The notes beneath the pieces are model-generated. The model ran no database searches, was not told the origin of the DNA, and saw only the letters and a program-made list of their open reading frames with translations. Shown here piece by piece: positions 1 through 6,451 of a stretch of DNA of 15,592 nt. The first letter of the stretch is position 1; each line of letters starts with the position of its first letter. The position numbers and the translations under genes are program-made. Origin of the DNA: Myxococcales bacterium (GTDB lineage: Bacteria; Myxococcota_A; Polyangia; Haliangiales; J016); NCBI GenBank assembly GCA_014238595.1, contig JABAAV010000030.1:1-15592 (forward strand), read 5' to 3'.

Positions 1-46
1 ACGATAGTACATAACGATGACACAATGGTTGTATTGATTTAAACAT

Positions 47-79
47 CCTCATTTTTTAGCATATGCTTCTTACATGAGG
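47..79. other. Nested dyad symmetry downstream of the lipoprotein gene
   Basis: CCTCAT (47-52) and ATGAGG (74-79) form an outer inverted repeat. Centred inside them is the perfect 10-base palindrome AGCATATGCT (58-67). The two centres coincide to within one base. It lies 43-75 bases past the lipoprotein stop codon on the minus strand, so it could be a weak transcript-end structure or a protein site. The flanking T-run lies on the wrong side for an intrinsic terminator of that gene. The rest of bases 1-121 shows nothing else that I can support. Confidence 0.25.
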
Positions 80-121
80 CAAGCGTATCAAGTATTGACT
101 CATGATATAGATGTGATTTTG

Positions 122-613
122 TTATAAACAAAACCCGCCAGCATGAGGTGCATCGCACGATTCTAGTCCTGAAACAGTCAAACGGACATCGGTCATTGGA
201 GGCTCTATCACTGTGATGGTTTCGGAAATTAAATCACCAATAGTATGGGCATCTTTTACTTGCTCTAATTTTGCAGAGATACGGTATTCTCCTTGTGAAT
301 TGAACATCAATGATGTCGTTTCACCAAGCACACAAAATGACAAAGGAAGTTCAAACGAACCTTCAATGTGTTGTGAGCTTAAATCTGTTGAAGGCCCATC
401 AACTCCTTGAACAGCAAAGACTCTAATTGTTGCCCGTGACATGTCAGAAAAGATTACCGGTTCGTTATAAGTCGTATCAGTAAATTCACGAACAATGATC
501 CCTGAAGCCAGTGCCGAGTCATCACAATCTGTGGCACTTGTCGAAGGATTGTCGGCATTGCTGCAGCCTATCAACAGTGTTAATGCAAAAACGGATACGA
601 TAAAATGGGGCAT
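122..613 (-). CDS. Small lipoprotein of unknown function
   Basis: This gene encodes 163 residues. The N-terminus is a short leader, MPHFIVSVFALTLLIGC, with a lipobox (L14-I15-G16-C17), so the mature protein should be lipidated at Cys17 and membrane anchored. The rest is a beta-rich pattern without transmembrane segments. Cysteines occur at 30 and 94, and a closing pair at 153 and 162 sits in a tail with the pattern CDAPHAGGFC. The spacing of the central strands vaguely resembles YbaY-like lipoproteins, but I do not recognise the family. The ATG is preceded by AAGGA with an 8-base spacer, which fixes the start. That ribosome site lies in the 15-base gap after the dienelactone hydrolase stop, so the two genes are probably cotranscribed and this one is distal. 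Function unknown. Confidence 0.8.
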   Translation of the reverse strand: MPHFIVSVFALTLLIGCSNADNPSTSATDCDDSALASGIIVREFTDTTYNEPVIFSDMSRATIRVFAVQGVDGPSTDLSSQHIEGSFELPLSFCVLGETTSLMFNSQGEYRISAKLEQVKDAHTIGDLISETITVIEPPMTDVRLTVSGLESCDAPHAGGFCL

Positions 614-628
614 TGAGATTGTCCTTGG

Positions 629-1360
629 TTAGGGCTGTGGTAGTCGTTGCAACAGATGATCCCAACTGTGGTGATCGGAAGTTTTATGGTAGGCCAGTGG
701 TAAGTTAAACTGCTGCCCACGCTCTGTAGCTTCAGGAACAGTGAACCCATGTTGTGTCTCGGGATATTGGATGAATTCGTAATTGGCTTGGGCTGCGTTC
801 ATTTCAGATTCAAATGCCTGACGTTGATCGCTGGGTATAAATGGATCGTCTTGACCTAAATACACTAAAACTTGTGTGGATATCTTGGATGATAATGGTG
901 TTTGTGTCGCAAGACTTCCTGGATGCAATGCAGCCACGGTGTGAAGCTGTAGACCGAGTCGTGCCATTTCTAAAACAACGGTGCCTCCAAAACAATATCC
1001 AACAGCAGAGAGTGATGTTGTGTCAGTCATGGCATGGTGTTGTAATTGAGTCATGGCAGCTTCAAAAAAAGCACGACCTTGAGTCGGTAATGTTTGTATC
1101 GCCTGTGTCATCAACGCACCCGCTTTATCTGGTGTGGAAGCTGTTTGTCCTTCTCCGTATAAATCGATAGCACATGCGATGTATCCTTGGGCAGCATATT
1201 GTTCAGCACGTGAGCGGACATAATCATTCTGGCCCCACCATTCATGAACGATCAAGATACTAGGACGTTTATTGTTGTGACTAGAGTCATACGCTAAATG
1301 GCCATGCAATGTGGTGTCATTGGATTGATAGGATATGGATTGAGTGTTTATCTGTGTCAT
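629..1360 (-). CDS. Dienelactone hydrolase family alpha/beta hydrolase
   Basis: A soluble alpha/beta hydrolase of 243 residues from the ATG at 1358-1360. Numbered from that ATG, the catalytic triad is Cys123 (in GYCFGG), Asp171 or Asp172 (LGQDDPF) and His204 (QHGF). The family's conserved Glu lies in VHEWWG at residue 40. These positions match classical dienelactone hydrolase (Cys123, Asp171, His202) and argue for this start. An in-frame TTG at 1474 would add 38 residues rich in Lys, Asn and Thr that resemble nothing in the family, so I reject it. Members hydrolyse lactone or ester bonds, but the natural substrate cannot be read from sequence. There is no signal peptide, so it is cytoplasmic. 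It is divergent from the rhodanese gene and probably cotranscribed with the downstream lipoprotein. Confidence 0.88.
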   Translation of the reverse strand: MTQINTQSISYQSNDTTLHGHLAYDSSHNNKRPSILIVHEWWGQNDYVRSRAEQYAAQGYIACAIDLYGEGQTASTPDKAGALMTQAIQTLPTQGRAFFEAAMTQLQHHAMTDTTSLSAVGYCFGGTVVLEMARLGLQLHTVAALHPGSLATQTPLSSKISTQVLVYLGQDDPFIPSDQRQAFESEMNAAQANYEFIQYPETQHGFTVPEATERGQQFNLPLAYHKTSDHHSWDHLLQRLPQP

Positions 1361-1500
1361 GAGAGAATTCTTGATCGTATCTACAATAAGTTGCAATAAT
1401 TTTTTTGGTTTTATTTGATGTGAACCATTTTTGTTATCAGATATTGTGGTAAGAGTATCTGAAGTGGTATTCAATCAATGTCTTAACGATCAGAGAATCT
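1361..1500. promoter_or_regulatory. Divergent control region with mirrored leader motifs
   Basis: A 140-base gap between the starts of the dienelactone hydrolase and rhodanese genes. Both genes carry a similar motif just before their ATG, in opposite orientation: CGATCAAGAATTCT on the minus strand (1377-1364) and CGATCAGAGAATCT on the plus strand (1487-1500). The two agree at nearly every base if small gaps are allowed. This may be a shared operator or a shared translation-initiation context. I could not assign convincing -35/-10 boxes in the AT-rich interior. Confidence 0.35.
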
Positions 1501-1869
1501 ATGTCTGATGTCATCAAAAACATAACAGTGACCGCAGCGCATGATGCTGCACAAGCCGGGCGTGTGTTGTTAGTGGATGTCCGAACACCCACAGAATGGG
1601 AACAGACAGGCGTTGCAGTTTCTGCCCATACTTTTGATATGCAGAGTGCGACATTTTATCAAGATATTATTGCATTACACAATACAAACCCTGAAATGCC
1701 GATAGCGTTTATTTGTCGGACAGGTCATCGAAGTATGCTTACTGCACGAGAATGTGCCTCTCGAGATATGGCGGTTTTTAATGTTGTCGGTGGCATGGCT
1801 GGAACGAGTAAAGATTCGGGTTGGATCGACTGTGCGTTGCCTTTGAAAACGGTAACGACTCAATCGTAA
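1501..1869 (+). CDS. Single-domain rhodanese-like sulfurtransferase
   Basis: A 122-residue protein made of one rhodanese domain. The entry motif LLVDVRTPTEW lies at residues 23-33. The active-site loop is Cys72-Arg-Thr-Gly-His-Arg77, which has the CxxGxR form of catalytically competent rhodaneses, where the Cys carries a persulfide. The tail VVGGMAGTSKDSGW is the usual end of the fold. No signal peptide is seen, so it is cytoplasmic. Such proteins move sulfane sulfur to thiophilic acceptors such as cyanide or thiols, or to protein partners; the acceptor here is unknown. The gene diverges from the dienelactone hydrolase and converges on the alkA-like gene with a 10-base gap. The ribosome site is weak (AGAGAA about 4-5 bases upstream). 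Confidence 0.88.
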   Translation: MSDVIKNITVTAAHDAAQAGRVLLVDVRTPTEWEQTGVAVSAHTFDMQSATFYQDIIALHNTNPEMPIAFICRTGHRSMLTARECASRDMAVFNVVGGMAGTSKDSGWIDCALPLKTVTTQS

Positions 1870-1892
1870 AGGCTTGTTACTAGAGCGTTTTC
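1845..1892. terminator. Possible bidirectional stem-loop across converging stops
   Basis: GAAAACG-GTAAC (1845-1856) can pair with GTTAC (1876-1880) and CGTTTTC (1886-1892). This gives a 12-base-pair stem interrupted by a five-base bulge (1881-1885), with a 19-base loop that includes the rhodanese stop codon; the alkA-like stop lies at the bulge. Its position between converging genes suits a shared terminator, but there is no long U-tract on either strand. Confidence 0.3.
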
Positions 1893-2491
1893 CACAAATA
1901 AAGTGATGCGATACTTTGGTAGGGATGCCATGGTTGTCCGATAATTTCGATATCAGACGGTGTTGGCAAGGTCGTATAGCCATATATCATGGCGACACCA
2001 CGACGAATACCTAAATCAGTCGTTGGTAAAATATTAGGTCGTCGTCGATGAAATAATAAAAACATTTGTGCGGTCCATAGCCCGATGCCATATTGTGCCG
2101 TTAATGTTTTGATGATCGTTTCGTTAGTGCCACCAATAGGAAGGATAAGCTGTTTTTTATCAACAGCCTTTGCTAATGCGAGTAGGTAGGTTGCTTTTTG
2201 TGTTGAGAGTCCGAATGCACGGAGTGATTGAATGGTATGTTTGTTGATCTCATGAGCAGTCACATGATGATGAAGTCCTTGAGAGAGTTGTTGATGGATG
2301 GTGTGGGCAGCTTTTCCAGACAGTTGTTGATACACAATGCTGCGAACAAGATAGGCAAAGTCTGATATCAAGGAAGGTTCAATGCGTAGCGGAGGGTGTG
2401 TTTTAAGTATGGAAGCAATATGTTGACCCAGCAGCGGATCATGCGTTGAGAGATAGGTCTCTGCTGTTGTATGTTTGTGTTTAAACCCCAT
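1880..2491 (-). CDS. alkA: DNA-3-methyladenine glycosylase II family (AlkA-like, HhH-GPD)
   Basis: A 203-residue base-excision repair glycosylase that removes alkylated purines from DNA. The helix-hairpin-helix-GPD core is clear. An N-terminal helix SIVYQQLSGKAA is at 51-62, FGLSTQKATYL at 93-103, the hairpin LTAQYGIGLWTAQMFLLF at 130-147, and the catalytic Asp159 lies in PTTDLGIRRG. The closing PWHPYQSIASLYLWK (187-201) is also typical of the family. It lacks the extra N-terminal domain of E. coli AlkA, so it belongs to the shorter subgroup. The ATG at 2489-2491 has only a distant GAGG, 12 bases upstream, so a slightly different start is possible. It converges with the rhodanese gene. Damage-inducible control is not visible in the sequence. 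Confidence 0.88.
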   Translation of the reverse strand: MGFKHKHTTAETYLSTHDPLLGQHIASILKTHPPLRIEPSLISDFAYLVRSIVYQQLSGKAAHTIHQQLSQGLHHHVTAHEINKHTIQSLRAFGLSTQKATYLLALAKAVDKKQLILPIGGTNETIIKTLTAQYGIGLWTAQMFLLFHRRRPNILPTTDLGIRRGVAMIYGYTTLPTPSDIEIIGQPWHPYQSIASLYLWKTL

Positions 2492-2585
2492 GCGATACAG
2501 TCGCCTCTGTTGTGTGTGTGATAAGCCTCGTGAACGAGTGTGCTGTTGAGGCCGCTATTGTTATGTTGGAAGATGATATGCCGTA

Positions 2586-2888
2586 TTAGTTAAACACCGT
2601 GTTAGATTTTTGTTTCATTGGTTGCGGTGGCATCAAAGAGGCCGGTAACGTCAGACTTCCTCCGATGGTTTTGAGCTTAAGAAATGAGATTTTTTTAAGA
2701 TTGGGATTGTTATCTTGTATTTCAACATCACCATGAACTTCAATCACATGAGGCAAAGAGATTGTGGTGAGTGTTGTGTTTTTGATTCGTATGGAGCCTG
2801 TGACGATTTCACAATCTTGCGACAATTCTAAATCTTCTGCGCATGTGATGTCTCCGTTCCATATTTTAGAGTTGTTGGGATCAATCAT
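2586..2888 (-). CDS. Small receptor-L-domain-like (leucine-rich) protein
   Basis: A 100-residue protein of unknown function. Residues 9-82 show a short-period pattern of beta-strand repeats: GDITCAEDL, then GSIRIKNTTLTTISLP, GDVEIQDNNPNLKKI and GGSLTLP. This matches one half of a receptor L-domain or leucine-rich solenoid. Cys16 and Cys26 are spaced like the first disulfide of such domains, yet no signal peptide or lipobox is visible. No in-frame stop is seen for at least 60 bases upstream, so a longer reading cannot be fully excluded, but I saw no good start there. A TATACT hexamer sits 12 bases before the ATG and no ribosome site is evident. It precedes the alkA-like gene by 94 bases on the same strand. 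It may be a remnant of a longer surface protein. Confidence 0.55.
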   Translation of the reverse strand: MIDPNNSKIWNGDITCAEDLELSQDCEIVTGSIRIKNTTLTTISLPHVIEVHGDVEIQDNNPNLKKISFLKLKTIGGSLTLPASLMPPQPMKQKSNTVFN

Positions 2889-2943
2889 AGTGTCGATGAG
2901 TATAACAGAGAAATGCCATGAATGGCGTTGTTTACAAACAGTA

Positions 2944-2971
2944 TTGTATCAAGTATTTTGTATGGTATAGA
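2944..2971 (+). promoter_or_regulatory. Putative extended -10 promoter for the membrane protein pair
   Basis: TTGTAT (2944-2949) and TATAGA (2966-2971) are separated by 16 bases. The -10 box is preceded by TGG, giving an extended -10 (TG at 2963-2964). Transcription would begin near 2978, giving a leader of about 58 bases before the ATG at 3036. Confidence 0.4.
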
Positions 2972-2978
2972 ACGACAA

Positions 2979-3012
2979 GCTCAACAATAGTTGGTATCTT
3001 TTTTTGTTGAGC
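2979..3012 (+). other. Stem-loop in the 5' leader of the first membrane protein gene
   Basis: GCTCAACAA (2979-2987) and TTGTTGAGC (3004-3012) are perfect 9-base complements with a 16-base loop ending in a T-run. The hairpin would start almost at the predicted transcript 5' end and finish 23 bases before the ATG, just ahead of AAGGA (3019-3023). It could protect the transcript or influence translation. Confidence 0.4.
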
Positions 3013-3035
3013 GACACTAAGGAAGCATTGCTAAT

Positions 3036-4052
3036 ATGAAACAAACGATCGTATTGTTAATCAATCTTACACTGTTTTTAAGTCAATCGGCCTATGCACA
3101 AGGTACAATAGTTGAGCCACGACCATCACCATCTGAGAACGCATCAGAAGATATTACAGAAGAAAACGATACATCAGAAGACGACGCATCAGAAGCCCTC
3201 ACAGAAGAAGACGACACAGAGCGTCGTCAAAATAATGTGATGACACAGGTGTCCATGGCGAAAAAACAATGGCCTATTGAAATCCCAAACAAAGTGGCAC
3301 GATACAATTTAATTATTGGACAAATGATTGAAGCGAGCATCGCAGGAATTTTGGTTGTGGATTTGTTTAACCTAGAGTCGCCTCAAAGCATCGTAAATAC
3401 TATCGCAGGTATGGGCTTGAGTGCAGGAGTCGCGAGTTTTTTCTTGACGCACAACAACACGGTTAACTTGGGTCAAGCGACTTTATACAACACGGTTGTT
3501 GGGTGGGGATTGTTGAATGGGTTTTTAATAGGCGATGCTTTGGAAAGCGATCTCTCAAAATCGATTTTAATTGGGTATGCCTCAGGATTAGGGTTAGCGG
3601 CCTTGATCGATTCTTCTGATCGTCGCATTCCTTCGGGGCATATGTATGCCGCATCATCGTTGGGTTTATGGCTAGGAATGTATGCCGTGTCCTTGATAGA
3701 TTATTACTACGTTGAATTAAAGAGAGACAACATAAGTACGGCGCTCTTGATTGCCTCTAATGTAGGGTTTTCATGGAGTTTCTTGTTACTCAAAAATTAT
3801 CCCATCAGTGTGTCACGCATGAGTGCTATCAATTTGTTCGGTGTGTTGTCCGGTCTACTTTTTTTAACGATCAACGGTCTTGATCCTGCAATTGCATTCC
3901 CTCTAGGCAGTCTTCTTGGTCTATTGAGCAGTACATGGCTCACTGAAAACTGGGATGATGATTGGATTCCTGATGCGGTATCAGACATGCATATGGGTGT
4001 GATGCCTACGGAGCATGGTGGAATGATGGGGATGGTTAGCGGGCGTTTTTAA
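3036..4052 (+). CDS. Multi-pass membrane protein, first tandem paralog, unknown function
   Basis: A 338-residue protein. A signal peptide spans 1-21 (SAYA then Q). It is followed by an acidic linker in which a 15-residue unit occurs twice (ASEDITEENDTSEDD at 36-50 and the related ASEALTEEDDTE at 51-62). A KKQWP motif lies at 76-80. Residues 90-302 hold about seven or eight hydrophobic glycine-rich segments with few charges, which suggests inner-membrane helices. The C-terminus is WDDDWIPD (306-313) followed by DMHMGVMPTEHGGMMGMVSGRF (317-338). The next gene has the same layout and motifs. The ribosome site AAGGA is 12 bases upstream, rather far. From memory, the pattern of Arg-Val/Met before a glycine-rich helix and a C-terminal GGxxxGxxGRF resembles uncharacterised membrane proteins of Myxococcota. 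No function can be assigned. Confidence 0.85.
   Translation: MKQTIVLLINLTLFLSQSAYAQGTIVEPRPSPSENASEDITEENDTSEDDASEALTEEDDTERRQNNVMTQVSMAKKQWPIEIPNKVARYNLIIGQMIEASIAGILVVDLFNLESPQSIVNTIAGMGLSAGVASFFLTHNNTVNLGQATLYNTVVGWGLLNGFLIGDALESDLSKSILIGYASGLGLAALIDSSDRRIPSGHMYAASSLGLWLGMYAVSLIDYYYVELKRDNISTALLIASNVGFSWSFLLLKNYPISVSRMSAINLFGVLSGLLFLTINGLDPAIAFPLGSLLGLLSSTWLTENWDDDWIPDAVSDMHMGVMPTEHGGMMGMVSGRF
3951..4030 (+). repeat. Conserved 80-base 3' block, copy 1
   Basis: This block encodes the WDDDWIPD to HGGMMG tail of the first paralog. It matches 5095-5174 at 75 of 80 bases, including most third codon positions, whereas sequence just upstream is clearly diverged. Confidence 0.85.
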
Positions 4053-4104
4053 ATGATTACCCGTTCAAATTCAAATCAAATTCAAAGATAATCGTTAGGA
4101 AAAA

Positions 4105-5196
4105 ATGATGCGTTTAAAAATATTACTGTGTTTAATAAGCAGTCTTTGGGTGAGTGATGTCTCTTATGCCTCTGAGAATATTCCAAAGGAGACATCAGAG
4201 TCTTCTCCTGTGACCCCAATAGCTGCCCCTGCATTAGCTAGTGGTGCATTGAGTCAGATGCCCGATCCAAAAACATTTGTTAAAAAACAATGGCCTGCTC
4301 CAGAACGCACATTGCTGTCACATGTTGAATTGATTATCATGCACGCAATGCTCAGTCATTTGGTTATGAACACTGCATTGTATGGTAACAGTGTCATTAC
4401 TGAGCAGAAGAAGAATCCAATCAGTTGGAAGAGGAGAGGCGCGGGCATTGCTGCTATGATTGTTGGGGGCGTGGCCAGTGGATGGCTATCTTCTGAGTAT
4501 TCATTGACCAATGATGATGTTGCGCTGTTTAATAAAACTGCTTTATGGGGGTTTTTTGATGGTTATCTGTTATTGCAGATCATAAAAGATAAAGATCAGG
4601 CTAACGACGATGATGATAACCTGACAGATCCAGAGTCTCGTCCACGCGACCTGTTTCCATTGCTAGGCTATGGTGCAGGGGTTGCTTTGGCTTTAGTCGT
4701 CTATAACTCAGTCGATGATCAGAGTCTGCATGCTGGACAGATCAATGCAGCTTCTTGGATAGGTATATTCTCAGGGGTATTTGCTGGTTCGTCAATGGTT
4801 AATTATTCTAACAGGAATATTTTTTCTGGTTATGATGGTGTTTCAGAGGCTGTGTTGCTTGTGTCTAACCTTGGCGTTGCAGCAGGGCTTTTCTTGTTTA
4901 ACGATTATCCTATCAGTGAATCACGTGTATCATTGGTCGCTGCATCGGGGATACTTTTGGGTGGTCTTGCTGCTGTGGGTGGTCTTGCTTATACGGAGCT
5001 CTTTGATCATAGTTATTCCTCAGCAGGGAAAGCACTAGCGTTTCAGTTGGGAAGTCTCGTTGGTCTTGTTGGTGGGTGGTTTTTAACCAGTCAATGGGAT
5101 GATGATTGGATTCCTGATGAAGTATCAGACATGCATATGGGTGTGATGCCTAACGAGCATGGCGGAATGATGGGAACAATAGCGGGTCGTTGGTGA
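4105..5196 (+). CDS. Multi-pass membrane protein, second tandem paralog, unknown function
   Basis: A 363-residue paralog of the preceding gene, 52 bases downstream and almost certainly in the same transcript. A signal peptide spans about 1-22 (VSYA then S). A Pro/Ala/Ser-rich linker replaces the acidic linker of the first copy. KKQWP is at 60-64, and hydrophobic glycine-rich segments follow up to about residue 328. One extramembrane loop is acidic (about 161-181, with an Asp run at 168-171). The tail WDDDWIPD and DMHMGVMPNEHGGMMGTIAGRW (331-363) differs from the first copy at only a few residues. AGGA lies 4 bases before the first ATG and 7 before the second (ATGATG), so Met2 may be the true start. 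The two proteins could form a heteromeric complex. The His/Met-rich tail might bind metal, but that is inference. Confidence 0.85.
   Translation: MMRLKILLCLISSLWVSDVSYASENIPKETSESSPVTPIAAPALASGALSQMPDPKTFVKKQWPAPERTLLSHVELIIMHAMLSHLVMNTALYGNSVITEQKKNPISWKRRGAGIAAMIVGGVASGWLSSEYSLTNDDVALFNKTALWGFFDGYLLLQIIKDKDQANDDDDNLTDPESRPRDLFPLLGYGAGVALALVVYNSVDDQSLHAGQINAASWIGIFSGVFAGSSMVNYSNRNIFSGYDGVSEAVLLVSNLGVAAGLFLFNDYPISESRVSLVAASGILLGGLAAVGGLAYTELFDHSYSSAGKALAFQLGSLVGLVGGWFLTSQWDDDWIPDEVSDMHMGVMPNEHGGMMGTIAGRW
5095..5174 (+). repeat. Conserved 80-base 3' block, copy 2
   Basis: Partner of 3951-4030 with five mismatches and no gaps. It encodes the shared C-terminal tail of the second paralog. Confidence 0.85.
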
Positions 5197-5236
5197 GGGC
5201 GATACACTTTATTTTTTAGAAAATCATCGCGAGATC

Positions 5237-5264
5237 TTGACAGTACGGGCTCAGTGGCCATACT
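5237..5264 (+). promoter_or_regulatory. Putative sigma70-type promoter for glutamine synthetase
   Basis: A perfect TTGACA (5237-5242) is followed, after 16 bases, by CATACT (5259-5264), a four-of-six match to the -10 consensus. Transcription would start near 5271, immediately before the 14-base direct repeat at 5274-5303. I saw no sigma54-type GG-N10-GC element here, although such promoters often drive nitrogen genes. Confidence 0.4.
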
Positions 5265-5273
5265 TATTCTTTC

Positions 5274-5303
5274 ATTAATGTACGAAGCAATTAATGTACG
5301 AAG
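5274..5303 (+). repeat. 14-base direct repeat, possible operator upstream of glnII
   Basis: ATTAATGTACGAAG occurs exactly twice, at 5274-5287 and 5290-5303, with a 16-base period. It lies between the likely transcription start and the ribosome site (GGAAAGG, 5313-5319). Tandem half-sites at this position would suit a regulator acting on the glutamine synthetase gene, but no regulator is identified. Confidence 0.5.
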
Positions 5304-5328
5304 TAGTCGATTGGAAAGGTTATAATCT

Positions 5329-6384
5329 ATGAGTTCAGGATTAGCAGAGTATATATGGCTTGATGGTGCAGTTCCTACCAAACAGCTTCGTTCAAAAACT
5401 AGAATTTTCGCAACGGTGGGAGATCAAGAACCCGAGTTGAGCACATTCCCTGATTGGTCATTTGATGGTTCATCCACATATCAATCTCAGGGTGGTGATT
5501 CTGATTTGATTCTTCGTCCTGTGTCATTTATTCATGACCCTATTCGAGGGATTGGCAATTATCTTGTCATGTGTGAAGTGCTTAATTCTGATAATACACC
5601 GCATGTCACTAATACACGTGCGGGTCTTCGTCGAGTGATGGAACAAGGCGGTAAAGATCACGATCCATGGATGGGGTTTGAGCAAGAATACACATTATTT
5701 CGTTGGGGCAGACTCGATAGGCCTTTAGGATGGCCCGATGGCGGTTACCCTGCGCCACAAGGACCGTTTTATTGTGGTGTTGGTGCTTCGAATGTTTTTG
5801 GTCGTGATTTGGTTGAATATCACAAACAACTTTGTCTTGAAGCAAATTTAATGTTTTACGGATCTAATGCTGAAGTTATGCCAGGTCAATGGGAATTTCA
5901 AATTGGCCATCGTGGTATCGAGGGTGAATGTGCCGATCCACTCAATGTCAGTGATCATGTGTGGTTTGCACGGTGGTTGCTTCATCGTGCAGGCGAAGAA
6001 TTCGATATCGTTGTTTCTTTGGATGTGAAACCTGTTAAAGGTGATTGGAATGGTGCTGGTGCACATACAAATGTTTCAACGACTGAAACACGCGACAACA
6101 AAACAGGCGTGAAAGCGATTGAAGCTGCGGTTGAAAAACTTAGACAAAAACATGATGAACATATCAAGGTCTATGGTGCAGATTTGGCTGATCGTCTGAC
6201 GGGATTACACGAAACAGCAAGTATCAATGAGTTTTCTGCTGGTGTGGCTGATCGTGGAGCATCCATTCGTATTCCACGGAGTGTTAATGTTAATGGTGGT
6301 GGATACTTAGAAGACCGTCGTCCAGGTGCCAACTGTGATCCTTATCTCGTTTCTATGAAACTTATTGAAACGATTTGCTGTTAA
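5329..6384 (+). CDS. glnII: Glutamine synthetase, type II (eukaryote-like)
   Basis: A 351-residue enzyme that makes glutamine from glutamate, ammonium and ATP in the cytoplasm. Its length and N-terminal EYIWLDG are those of GSII, not the roughly 470-residue GSI. The beta-grasp signature WSFDGSSTYQ is at 43-52. The metal-binding Glu region GFEQEY is at 116-121. The ATP-binding signature runs from KPVKGDW to NGAGAHTNVS (234-250). The substrate loop DRGASIRIPR is at 309-318, and GGYLEDRRPGANCDPY at 324-339 closes the active site. GSII has no adenylylation loop, so GlnE-type control does not apply. The start is supported by GGAAAGG nine bases upstream. An ammonium channel gene follows 67 bases downstream, so the pair forms a scavenging unit. 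The chain ends soon after the PYL motif, in two cysteines. Confidence 0.96.
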   Translation: MSSGLAEYIWLDGAVPTKQLRSKTRIFATVGDQEPELSTFPDWSFDGSSTYQSQGGDSDLILRPVSFIHDPIRGIGNYLVMCEVLNSDNTPHVTNTRAGLRRVMEQGGKDHDPWMGFEQEYTLFRWGRLDRPLGWPDGGYPAPQGPFYCGVGASNVFGRDLVEYHKQLCLEANLMFYGSNAEVMPGQWEFQIGHRGIEGECADPLNVSDHVWFARWLLHRAGEEFDIVVSLDVKPVKGDWNGAGAHTNVSTTETRDNKTGVKAIEAAVEKLRQKHDEHIKVYGADLADRLTGLHETASINEFSAGVADRGASIRIPRSVNVNGGGYLEDRRPGANCDPYLVSMKLIETICC

Positions 6385-6451
6385 AGGATTTGTTATTCCA
6401 ACAGGAACAACCCACAATAGTCACGAGTAAAACAACCACAAGGTCGCCTTC

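Noticed and set aside
841..1170. 109-codon plus-strand reading frame opposite the dienelactone hydrolase
   Set aside because: It lies wholly antisense to a gene with an intact catalytic triad, and its product has no recognisable features.
1361..1474. N-terminal extension of the dienelactone hydrolase from a TTG at 1474
   Set aside because: The extra 38 residues look non-coding, and the ATG at 1360 places the catalytic residues at the family's usual positions.
3797..3988. Antisense reading frame across the conserved tail of the first paralog, echoed at 5091-5381
   Set aside because: The two antisense products resemble each other only because the sense DNA is conserved; neither has a convincing start or any known motif.
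5321..5326. Perfect TATAAT just before the glnII ATG
   Set aside because: It would start transcription inside the coding region and has no -35 at the right distance; the TTGACA at 5237 is better placed.
6385..6451. Possible sigma54 promoter or terminator between glnII and amt
   Set aside because: I found neither a GG-N10-GC element nor a stem followed by a T-run; the genes are most simply cotranscribed.
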